6,094 nt of DNA, from NCBI GenBank assembly GCA_002690375.1, contig NZEH01000062.1, positions 1-6,094 of the forward strand, in the 5' to 3' direction. The position numbers were made by a program, and so were the translations under genes. Numbering within the stretch: the stretch's first letter is position 1; each line of letters starts with the position of its first letter. The notes under the pieces were generated by a model that searched no databases, had not been told where the DNA came from, and saw only the letters and a program-made list of their open reading frames with translations. This stretch comes from Dehalococcoidales bacterium. GTDB taxonomy: Bacteria; Chloroflexota; Dehalococcoidia; Dehalococcoidales; ARS1013. Shown here piece by piece: positions 1 through 5,878 of the stretch.

Positions 1-963
1 GGTAGAGACACAAATACCCGTCAAGTCAAGGTTGAGGCACATAGATTCCCCTTCCACAAACTCTACGCTTATATTGACGAAATTGGGTAGCCTTTTTGAA
101 GGATGACCGTTCAAGCGGGTGTAGTCAATCCGCTCTAGGAGGTCTTTAGTAAGCTGGTCACGAAGGTAAGTCAATCGCTCCGTTTCCCCATCCATTTCCG
201 GCTGAGCAAGTTCGGCGGCTGTGCCAAAGCCTACAATGCCAGGGACATTCTCCGTGCTCGCTCGCCGCCTTCTCTCCTGCTCACCTCCGTGCATAAAGGG
301 GACTAGCCTGGTACATTTTCTGATATACAACGCTCCAATCCCCTTGGGACCGTAGAGCTTGTGGGCTGACATAGAAAGTAAATCCACCCCGAGTTCATTC
401 ACATCTACCGGGATATGCCCTAACGTCTGTACGGCATCAGTATGAAAGTAGGCTCCCGCCTCCCTGGCAATCTTACCTATCTCGGCTATCGGCTCTATGG
501 TGCCTATTTCATTACTGGCATGCATCACCGAAATGAGTACGGTTTTGCCGGTAATGGCCTGTTTAATATCATCGGGGTCAACCAAACCATACTTGTCCAC
601 CGGGAGATAAGTTACTATGAATCCCCTCCCTTCCAGGAACTTGCACGTCTCTATCACCGCATGATGCTCGATGGAGCTAGTAATGATGTGGTTCCCCTTA
701 GACTCGTTGGCAAAAGCTACGCCCTTTATGGCAAAGTTATCTGCCTCCGTTCCTCCACTGGTAAAGACGATTTCCTCATCCCGGGCACCGATGAGAGCAG
801 CAACCTTACCTCGTGCCTCCTCCACGGCTCCCTTTGTCTCCTGTCCGCAGGAATAGAGACTGGAAGGGTTGCCAAAGGCATCAGTAAAATAACCCAGCAT
901 TGCCTTTACTACCTCAGGACGTGTCGGTGTTGTGGCAGCATAATCAAGATATATTCTTCTCAT
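1..963 (-). CDS. Cysteine desulfurase (NifS/IscS family), 3' end cut by window edge
   Basis: This PLP enzyme removes sulfur from cysteine as an enzyme-bound persulfide, giving alanine, and supplies Fe-S cluster or tRNA/cofactor thiolation. The minus frame is open for 321 codons from ATG at 963 to base 1 with no stop. The N-terminus MRRIYLDYAATTPTRPEV is typical of the family. Also visible are FTSGGTEADN (67-76), the His of SIEHHAV (97-103), HASNEIGT (148-155), HTDAVQ (174-179), the Schiff-base Lys202 in SAHKLYGPKG and RASTENVPG (234-242). The visible part ends in GICVST, where the family continues into the GSAC loop with the catalytic cysteine, so that loop and the last 60-80 residues lie outside the window. 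The start is supported by GGAGGG a few bases upstream, inside the end of the NIL gene, whose stop lies 2 bp away. This implies co-translation. NifS versus IscS subtype cannot be settled without the missing loop. Confidence 0.95.
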   Translation of the reverse strand, partial: MRRIYLDYAATTPTRPEVVKAMLGYFTDAFGNPSSLYSCGQETKGAVEEARGKVAALIGARDEEIVFTSGGTEADNFAIKGVAFANESKGNHIITSSIEHHAVIETCKFLEGRGFIVTYLPVDKYGLVDPDDIKQAITGKTVLISVMHASNEIGTIEPIAEIGKIAREAGAYFHTDAVQTLGHIPVDVNELGVDLLSMSAHKLYGPKGIGALYIRKCTRLVPFMHGGEQERRRRASTENVPGIVGFGTAAELAQPEMDGETERLTYLRDQLTKDLLERIDYTRLNGHPSKRLPNFVNISVEFVEGESMCLNLDLTGICVST

Positions 964-965
964 TT

Positions 966-1208
966 TTAACCCTCCACAATGTCTCCAATGACGGGGTCAA
1001 CTCTCACCCCTTTGTCAGTCATCCAGGCGATGCCCCGCTCGATTTCTCTCTCTTCTCCATCCAGCTCCAAAACTACCCAGCCTTTATTTTCCGATACATC
1101 GGCCCGGCGGATGTCGGTCACCACCTTGAATTGCTGTCCGAGGTTATGAATGATGGGCTCCTTGACTAGCCCCTCAGGAAAGGTAAACATTACTTGCTTC
1201 TTGGCCAT
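966..1208 (-). CDS. Stand-alone NIL-domain protein
   Basis: An 80-residue protein made of little more than one NIL domain, the small ferredoxin-like fold found at the C-terminus of the MetN methionine-transporter ATPase. There it binds methionine and regulates transport. The sequence KKQVMFTFPEGLVKEPIIHN, then the segments around 26-34 and 44-50 (GWVVLELDG), and the C-terminal GVRVDPV (67-73) match the usual NIL pattern. No ATPase, iron-sulfur or membrane part is attached. The ATG at 1208 has AAGGGGA about 6 nt upstream. The gene follows threonine synthase after 54 bp and precedes cysteine desulfurase by 2 bp. Its position suggests a methionine or sulfur-metabolite binding role within the pathway, but that is inference. 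Residues 46-75 are encoded by DNA identical to the truncated NIL gene at the right edge. Confidence 0.88.
   Translation of the reverse strand: MAKKQVMFTFPEGLVKEPIIHNLGQQFKVVTDIRRADVSENKGWVVLELDGEEREIERGIAWMTDKGVRVDPVIGDIVEG
983..1073. repeat. 91-bp direct repeat, left copy (inside NIL gene)
   Basis: This stretch is identical base for base to 6004-6094. It codes for NIL residues 46-75 on the minus strand. Identity stops abruptly at the left (982 is t, 6003 is g); on the right the other copy ends at the window edge, so the full repeat may be longer. Confidence 0.95.
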
Positions 1209-1235
1209 CTTAGTCCCCTTATCTTTACTGGCATT

Positions 1236-1244
1236 ATTATAGCA
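1236..1244 (-). promoter_or_regulatory. Candidate extended -10 promoter for NIL and cysteine desulfurase genes
   Basis: Read on the minus strand, the short gap between threonine synthase and the NIL gene contains TGCTATAAT, a perfect extended -10 element (TGN followed by the TATAAT consensus). A start about 7 nt downstream would give a leader of roughly 20 nt carrying the AAGGGGA ribosome site before ATG at 1208. No good -35 box is found at 16-18 bp spacing, but extended -10 promoters can work without one. It may be an internal promoter that lets the last two genes be expressed apart from the amino acid genes. Confidence 0.45.
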
Positions 1245-1262
1245 GAAATGGGTATGATAGGC

Positions 1263-2480
1263 TTAAACTCGCGCACCAACTATTTCCTCAAATGATTCTA
1301 GGCTGGACTGGATCGTAAAGGGCTGAACGATGTCTGACACCGTTTCTTGTGTCTTGGGTCCGGCTCCGGTGATAAAAGCCACCGTTAGCTCGTTCTTCTT
1401 GATTGTTCCTGAAGCTGCCAGCCTCTTGAGTCCGGCAATTACTACTCCGCCGGCCACTTCAGCAAAGATGCCTTCAGTTTGAGCCAGTAATTTCATTCCG
1501 GCAATAGCTTCGTCGTCAGTAACGGCGCAGGCACCACCCCCCGACTGCCTGACAACGCTTAGCGCATAATAGCCATCGGCTGGATTCCCAATGGCTATTG
1601 ACTTGGCAATAGTGTTTGGCTCTACCGGGTTCACATGGAGAGTACCAGCCTCAAAGGCGTTAACGATGGGCGAGGAGCCAGCAGCCTGATTGAGATACAT
1701 ATGGGTATTAACCGGTTCGATTAAACCAAGCATAGATAGCTCATCCAAGCCTTTCTGTATCCGGGTAAAGAGGAGTCCCGAGGCAGCCGGAGCTACCACA
1801 CAGTCAGGAGCACGCCACTCTAGCTGCTCAGCTACTTCATACCCCAGAGTCTTGCTCCCCTCGGCGTAATACGGTCTGAGATTGATATTAATAAATCCCC
1901 AGTGGTATCTTTGTGCTAGCCCGGCACAGAGGCGATTGACATCATCATAGCTTCCCTCAACTTTCACCAGAACTGGATTGTAGATTGCCGTTCCTATCAG
2001 CTTACCCGGTTCTATATCAGCCGGAACGAAGACATAAGCTTTCATATCCGCCTTGGCGGCATAGGCGGCTACGCTGGCAGCCAAATTTCCAGTTGACGCA
2101 CAGGCTACGGTGTCAAACCCGAATTCCCGCGCCTTGGTGACGGCAACTGAGACGGGTCTGTCCTTGAACGAGTATGTCGGATTAAGGCAGTCATTCTTGA
2201 TGTAGAGCGCCTTCAATCCCAGCTCTCGACCCAGCCTATCGGCTTTAACCAATGGAGTAAAGCCAGTGTTGATGTCTACCACATCACCCTCGACAGGTAG
2301 CAAGTCCTTATAGCGCCACATGGTCAGCGGCCCCTGAGCTAGCTTTTCTCTGCTCATGGACATAGCCTTGTAATCATAGCTGACCTCCAACGGGCTAAGG
2401 CAGAAATCACACAGACCGAGAGGCTGCACGGGATACTCCTGCCCGCACTTTCGGCAGCGTAAAGCTCTGGTGTAAGACAT
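1263..2480 (-). CDS. thrC: Threonine synthase (zinc-ribbon, PLP-dependent)
   Basis: It converts O-phosphohomoserine to threonine in the cytoplasm. With ATG at 2480 the protein has 405 residues. It begins with a four-cysteine zinc ribbon (C9-x2-C12 and C24-x2-C27), common in bacterial and archaeal threonine synthases of this class. It then shows NTGFTPLVKADRLG (71-84), the Schiff-base Lys106 in NPTYSFKDRP, the PLP-phosphate/substrate segment ASTGNLAAS (128-136) and a late glycine-rich ITGAGPK (370-376). The frame is open back to a TTG at 2507, but ATG at 2480 is preferred because it has GAAGGAG 8 nt upstream, directly after the stop of the preceding gene. The gap is then 13 bp instead of a 14-bp overlap. 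Its neighbour, a cystathionine gamma-synthase-type enzyme, may compete for the same activated homoserine. Related PLP enzymes exist, but the zinc ribbon plus SFKDR motif favours threonine synthase. Confidence 0.92.
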   Translation of the reverse strand: MSYTRALRCRKCGQEYPVQPLGLCDFCLSPLEVSYDYKAMSMSREKLAQGPLTMWRYKDLLPVEGDVVDINTGFTPLVKADRLGRELGLKALYIKNDCLNPTYSFKDRPVSVAVTKAREFGFDTVACASTGNLAASVAAYAAKADMKAYVFVPADIEPGKLIGTAIYNPVLVKVEGSYDDVNRLCAGLAQRYHWGFININLRPYYAEGSKTLGYEVAEQLEWRAPDCVVAPAASGLLFTRIQKGLDELSMLGLIEPVNTHMYLNQAAGSSPIVNAFEAGTLHVNPVEPNTIAKSIAIGNPADGYYALSVVRQSGGGACAVTDDEAIAGMKLLAQTEGIFAEVAGGVVIAGLKRLAASGTIKKNELTVAFITGAGPKTQETVSDIVQPFTIQSSLESFEEIVGARV

Positions 2481-2488
2481 ACCTATCA

Positions 2489-2495
2489 CTCCTTC
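2489..2495 (-). promoter_or_regulatory. Strong ribosome binding site that fixes the threonine synthase start
   Basis: On the minus strand GAAGGAG lies 8 nt before ATG at 2480 and overlaps the TGA stop of the upstream gene (2494-2496). This favours the ATG over the in-frame TTG at 2507, which would place the site inside its own coding region. Confidence 0.8.
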
Positions 2496-3636
2496 AGCAT
2501 GGCTCAAGCGCCTGACCTAAATCGTCAATCAAGTCATCAATATTTTCCAAACCGATGGATAGCCGTATTAGCCCGTCGGTGATTCCCCCCTTTTGCCTAG
2601 AGTCTTCTGGCATTGAGGCGTGACTCATTGTTGCCGGGTGTTCCGCTAGAGAAGCACCGCCACCCAGTGACTCGGCCAGAGCAAAGACCTTTATTCTTCT
2701 GAGGAAGCTATTAACCGATTCAACCCCCTGTTTAAATTCGAACGAGACCATTCCGCCAAACCCTTTCATCTGCCTTTTGGCGATTTCATACCCAGGATGA
2801 GAGATAAGTCCAGGATAAAATACCCTCTTCACTGCCGGATGTCCCACCAGATAATTCGCCACGGCGGCAGCATTCTCCTCGTGTTGTTTCATTCTCACCG
2901 GGAGAGTCTCAATTCCCCGCAGCACCAGCCAGCAGTCAAATGGTGAGGCACAGGTCCCCAGAGCGTTCAGTAGAAATTGAATCCTCTCGGTTAATTCATC
3001 AGTGGTGGTTACCACAGCTCCACTGACAACATCGCAATGTCCATTAAGGTACTTGGTGGTGGAGTGGACAACGATGTCAACCCCATACTCGATTGGTCTC
3101 AAAAGATAGGGAGTGGCAAAGGTGTTGTCCATCACCGTTAATAGGTTATACTTTCTGGCAATGTCAACTACCATCTCAATATCAACAATATTCAGCAGCG
3201 GATTAGAAGGAGTCTCCACCCACAACATCCTGGTATTGGGCTTTATCGCCTGCTCAATCTTTTGCCGGCTATCCATTCTCAGCAAGGTGAACTCCAATCC
3301 ACAGTCACCCATTACATCCTGAAATAGCCGGTAGGTTCCCCCGTAGACATCATCCCCCGAAATTATATGGTCACCCGCCTTAAGCAGGTGGATGACGGTG
3401 GCTTCGGCAGCCATGCCGGTGGCAAAGGCAAAACCTGCCTGGCCTCCTTCAAGCTGAGCAATGGTATCCTCCAGAACCTTTCTCGTCGGGTTTGCGGTGC
3501 GCGAATAATCATAGCCTCTCGTCTCGCCCACATCTTCAAAGGCAAAAGTTGATGTCTGGTAGATAGGCACCGAGATAGCCCCGAATGTCCTATCCGGCCT
3601 CTCCCCGGCATGAATAGTCATAGTTTCAAATTTCAT
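2494..3636 (-). CDS. Cystathionine gamma-synthase/lyase family trans-sulfuration enzyme
   Basis: A 380-residue Cys/Met-metabolism PLP enzyme of normal family length. It would either join cysteine to an activated homoserine to make cystathionine, cleave cystathionine to cysteine, or sulfhydrylate O-acetylhomoserine. Visible signatures are YDYSRTANPTR (42-52, phosphate-binding Tyr and Arg of the partner subunit), FATGMAAE (71-78), VYGGTYRLF (97-105), WVETPSNPLLNI (139-150), Asp170 in VMDNTFATP, the Schiff-base Lys195 in HSTTKYLNGH and SLGGGASLAEHPATMSHAS (323-341). In the last motif the glutamate usual in the GxES position is Ala328, near a residue tied to substrate choice in the family, so the exact reaction is uncertain. 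ATG at 3636 has GAAGGGA about 9 nt upstream. It lies 80 bp after the DUF2061 gene and 13 bp before threonine synthase. Context favours a biosynthetic role linking cysteine to homocysteine. Confidence 0.9.
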   Translation of the reverse strand: MKFETMTIHAGERPDRTFGAISVPIYQTSTFAFEDVGETRGYDYSRTANPTRKVLEDTIAQLEGGQAGFAFATGMAAEATVIHLLKAGDHIISGDDVYGGTYRLFQDVMGDCGLEFTLLRMDSRQKIEQAIKPNTRMLWVETPSNPLLNIVDIEMVVDIARKYNLLTVMDNTFATPYLLRPIEYGVDIVVHSTTKYLNGHCDVVSGAVVTTTDELTERIQFLLNALGTCASPFDCWLVLRGIETLPVRMKQHEENAAAVANYLVGHPAVKRVFYPGLISHPGYEIAKRQMKGFGGMVSFEFKQGVESVNSFLRRIKVFALAESLGGGASLAEHPATMSHASMPEDSRQKGGITDGLIRLSIGLENIDDLIDDLGQALEPC

Positions 3637-3716
3637 TAGATTAATTCCCTTCAGTTCTTTTTGTTATAGCTGAACTCTCGCCCAGGTTCTCCCTTTTCCT
3701 TGCCAGCTTAATTTAA

Positions 3717-3944
3717 CTATATTGTATAATCTTCTTCAATCTCTTTCTTTCGGCCAAAACTTATTCTATTCCATCCCCGCTCATGCAAATAGTAAAGCAC
3801 AGCCTTAATGCCATTGGCCGCTAAAGCCAAGGCAATCGAGCTGCCCCATTCACGTAGCCAGAGGTAGGAGATAAGCAGAGTAACTGTAACCGCAATTAAC
3901 CGCCATGTTATCGTTTTTACGAGGCTTCTCTTGTGACTTTCCAT
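3717..3944 (-). CDS. DUF2061 small membrane protein
   Basis: A 75-residue protein with the DUF2061 pattern: N-terminal ESHKRSLVKTITWR (2-15), a hydrophobic helix at about 16-31, a second at about 36-52, and the conserved YYLHERGWNRI (51-61), then a charged tail. It is predicted to cross the inner membrane twice as a hairpin. Its function is unknown. ATG at 3944 is preceded by GTGGAG with a short 4-nt spacing. It follows the cysteine synthase fusion by 51 bp. I recall DUF2061 genes occurring near sulfate-activation genes in other bacteria, which suits this place beside the APS reductase, but no reaction should be assigned from that. Like its two upstream neighbours it is AT-rich compared with the genes downstream of it. 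Confidence 0.88.
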   Translation of the reverse strand: MESHKRSLVKTITWRLIAVTVTLLISYLWLREWGSSIALALAANGIKAVLYYLHERGWNRISFGRKKEIEEDYTI

Positions 3945-3995
3945 TATACTCCACTTTTTACTTTTAGTTCTGTTTGGTCGGTTTATAAAAATCCA

Positions 3996-5087
3996 TCATG
4001 TGGTAATTGTTAATATAAATCTGCTTTCACCATCTTGTTCAAAATCTGGTTTTATACCTCTGGCTTTTAACTCTTGCGCCACACTTTTAAGAGAGTCTCT
4101 ATCGCCCAGTATTATTTTTACCGGTTCTCCTCTATTCAAATTATCTATTACTTCTGTTGCTTTCACCTTTGATAGCGGGCAAACCAAGTCACTCAAATCA
4201 TATTCTTTTCCGCTAATTTCCCCGTGTCCTATTTCCAGGATATCCTTGTAGAAACTGGCATACTTGAAGGCATCATCAGGCGATATAACAACCGCCAGAC
4301 CCCTGTTGAATTTAGCATAATGTAAGGCAACATAAAGGATAGCTCCCGTCGTAGGACCGACCGGGATTCCATCCTTTCTGGCTAATTCCATGGCAGTTCT
4401 GTACGCATTTTCGTCGGTCACTTCTACAGAGTCATCAATTACTGAGCAATCCAGAATTTTGGGTATAAACTCCTCCTGTAGCCCGGTAATTCTCTTCATC
4501 CCTGGCAGTTTATGGTCCGTGAAAGAAGGCTCCACTCCAATAATTCTTATTTTTGGATTTTGTTCTTTCAGGTATCTGCCAACCCCGGTTATGGTACCGC
4601 AGGTGCCAAAGCTGGCAAAGAAATAATCGATTTTCCCCCGGGTCTGCTGCCAAATTTCTGGTCCAGTTGTTTGGTAATGGGCTTGGACATTCAGTTCGTT
4701 CTCGTATTGATTGGGGCTAACATATCTATCTCTGGTAGCCGGACTTTTTATTAAGGCGCTTACCAGTCCTCTGGCTCCTTCAGTAGGGAATAAGGGACAC
4801 AGCGCATCATCAGCTTCCCTCACTTCAGCTCCCAAAAATCTTAGCATCACCTTTTTTTCCTCGGGAATTTTCTCCGGGACAGTTATCTCTACCGGTATTC
4901 CCAGGGCGTTAGCAACACAGGCTAATGCGATTCCAGTATTGCCTGATGATGGCTCAATAATGGTTCTATCTTTTGTTTCCAGTGCCCTTAGCATCTGGTA
5001 AACTATTCTATCTTTGACTGAGCCAAACGGATTGTATCTTTCCAGTTTAAGATAAATCTGGGAATCTTTACGTGGGTTTATTCTGAT
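3996..5087 (-). CDS. Cysteine synthase fused to a TusA-like domain, 5' end disrupted or frameshifted
   Basis: A PLP-dependent beta-replacement enzyme that would make cysteine from O-acetyl- or O-phosphoserine, with a C-terminal sulfur-carrier domain. The frame opens after a stop at 5088-5090 and runs 363 codons. Numbered from there: QIYLKLERYNPFGSVKDR holds the Schiff-base Lys25, EPSSGNTGIAL is at 45-55, QYENELNVQAHY at 127-138, the PLP-phosphate loop FGTCGTITGVGR at 160-171 and PVGPTTGAIL near 242. Residues about 295-363 form a TusA/SirA-like domain with active-site Cys303 in VCPLSKVKA (CPxP is CPLS here) and the later GDRDSLKSV. The first in-frame ATG (4994) lies past the lysine and would give a dead 332-residue protein, so it is rejected. 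No ATG, GTG or TTG precedes the lysine in frame. An ATG at 5094 overlapping the cysH stop (ATGA) is in another frame. A +1 shift near 5076-5079 would join it. The usual N-terminal GNTPL motif is absent in either case. Confidence 0.82.
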   Translation of the reverse strand: MRINPRKDSQIYLKLERYNPFGSVKDRIVYQMLRALETKDRTIIEPSSGNTGIALACVANALGIPVEITVPEKIPEEKKVMLRFLGAEVREADDALCPLFPTEGARGLVSALIKSPATRDRYVSPNQYENELNVQAHYQTTGPEIWQQTRGKIDYFFASFGTCGTITGVGRYLKEQNPKIRIIGVEPSFTDHKLPGMKRITGLQEEFIPKILDCSVIDDSVEVTDENAYRTAMELARKDGIPVGPTTGAILYVALHYAKFNRGLAVVISPDDAFKYASFYKDILEIGHGEISGKEYDLSDLVCPLSKVKATEVIDNLNRGEPVKIILGDRDSLKSVAQELKARGIKPDFEQDGESRFILTITT

Positions 5088-5090
5088 TTA

Positions 5091-5816
5091 TCATTTTAGT
5101 CTTTGGGTGTGTATGCCACACTCTCCTCCACATTTCCTGGTATCTTGCCACCTGCCATCCCTCTCGAACTCTCCTCCAGGATGTGAGCAGGGCGCACAGC
5201 CGAGAGACCGGTAATCTTTCTGGTACCAGGGATGGGGTTCAATACCTCTGGTGGACATATATCTCCATATCTCGGCTTCGGTAAAGGTTAGAATGGGATT
5301 TATCTTGATAAGCCCACCCTTGTTTTCTATTTCTTGATAATCTACTCTGGTGCTACCTTCGGTGCTCCTCAAACCAGTTATCCAGGCATCTAAACCACTT
5401 ACCGCTACTTTGGTAGGGTCTACTTTAAGCAAGCGACAGCATTCGTCTGGGTTGGTTTCATAAATTGCTCTTCCGGTGTCAGCTTCAATTTGAGATGCTT
5501 TTTCATTAAATTCTTCAGGAGGTAACAGCATTACCTCTAAATAACCATCCCGGAGAGCCTCTGGGAGGCTATCCGCCACCATATATACCGTGATACCTAG
5601 ATTCATTTTTTTATTCATTGCTCTGAGGTAGTCAAAGGTCTCTCTTGGTTTGTATGGTGTCATTATTGAGAAAACCTTTATGTTCGGGTCTACTTCTCTT
5701 GCCAGGTGGACGGTAACCATACTGTCTTTGCCGAAGGAGCACGCTACCGCTATCCTGGGATATTCTCTCACGGCATCTTCAATCAGTTTTTTGGCATGGG
5801 CAACTTTCTCTTCCAT
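5091..5816 (-). CDS. cysH: APS reductase (CysH-like, 4Fe-4S type)
   Basis: It reduces adenylyl sulfate (or PAPS) to sulfite in assimilatory sulfate reduction. The 241-residue protein has the nucleotide-binding loop CSFGKDSMV (26-34), AWITGLRSTEGSTR (144-157) and the C-terminal GGECGIH (230-236) with catalytic Cys233. The Cys126-Cys127 pair and C207-A-P-C210 match the CC...CxxC cluster ligands that mark APS-type enzymes and are absent from E. coli-type PAPS reductase. The usual DTGxxFPET stretch reads MTPYKPRET (52-60), a divergence that leaves the exact substrate open. ATG at 5816 has AAGGAG 6 nt upstream. The TGA stop overlaps a downstream ATG by four bases (ATGA), a typical sign of coupled translation with the cysteine synthase. 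No ATP sulfurylase or sulfite reductase is visible. The base composition is AT-rich relative to the flanks. Confidence 0.88.
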   Translation of the reverse strand: MEEKVAHAKKLIEDAVREYPRIAVACSFGKDSMVTVHLAREVDPNIKVFSIMTPYKPRETFDYLRAMNKKMNLGITVYMVADSLPEALRDGYLEVMLLPPEEFNEKASQIEADTGRAIYETNPDECCRLLKVDPTKVAVSGLDAWITGLRSTEGSTRVDYQEIENKGGLIKINPILTFTEAEIWRYMSTRGIEPHPWYQKDYRSLGCAPCSHPGGEFERDGRWQDTRKCGGECGIHTQRLK

Positions 5817-5878
5817 CCTTGTCTCCTTTATATCTTCGGGTAATAATCATGGCGCAGGTTTCACCAGGGGCACTTCCC

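Noticed and set aside
442..1169. Plus-strand open frames (442-969, 671-856, 900-1169)
   Set aside because: They lie opposite the cysteine desulfurase and NIL genes, show no recognisable protein family, and are shadows of the well-supported minus-strand genes.
3113..3611. Frames at 3113-3322 (+), 3367-3552 (+) and 3363-3611 (-)
   Set aside because: All sit within the trans-sulfuration gene in other frames, with no family signature.
3663..3668. Possible -10 box (TATAAC on the minus strand) before the trans-sulfuration gene
   Set aside because: No extended -10 and no -35-like sequence at 16-18 bp; too weak to call.
3668..3708. Inverted AGCTG/CAGCT pair as a terminator in the 80-bp gap
   Set aside because: Only five base pairs around a loop of about 31 nt and no T-run after it; not a credible terminator.
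3982..3987. Possible -10 box (TATAAA on the minus strand) before the DUF2061 gene
   Set aside because: AT-rich gap where such hexamers arise by chance; no matching -35 box.
3996..4994. Cysteine synthase beginning at ATG 4994
   Set aside because: This start leaves out the GSVKDR lysine that binds PLP, although the same frame encodes it just upstream; the real product must start further upstream.
4000..5001. Plus-strand frames at 4000-4251, 4390-4626, 4512-4754 and 4711-5001
   Set aside because: Antisense shadows of the cysteine synthase-TusA gene; compositionally odd and without recognisable domains.
5817..5878. Small minus-strand ATG frame in the gap upstream of cysH
   Set aside because: It runs out of frame into cysH, has no ribosome site of its own and no recognisable product; the gap otherwise holds only the cysH ribosome site.
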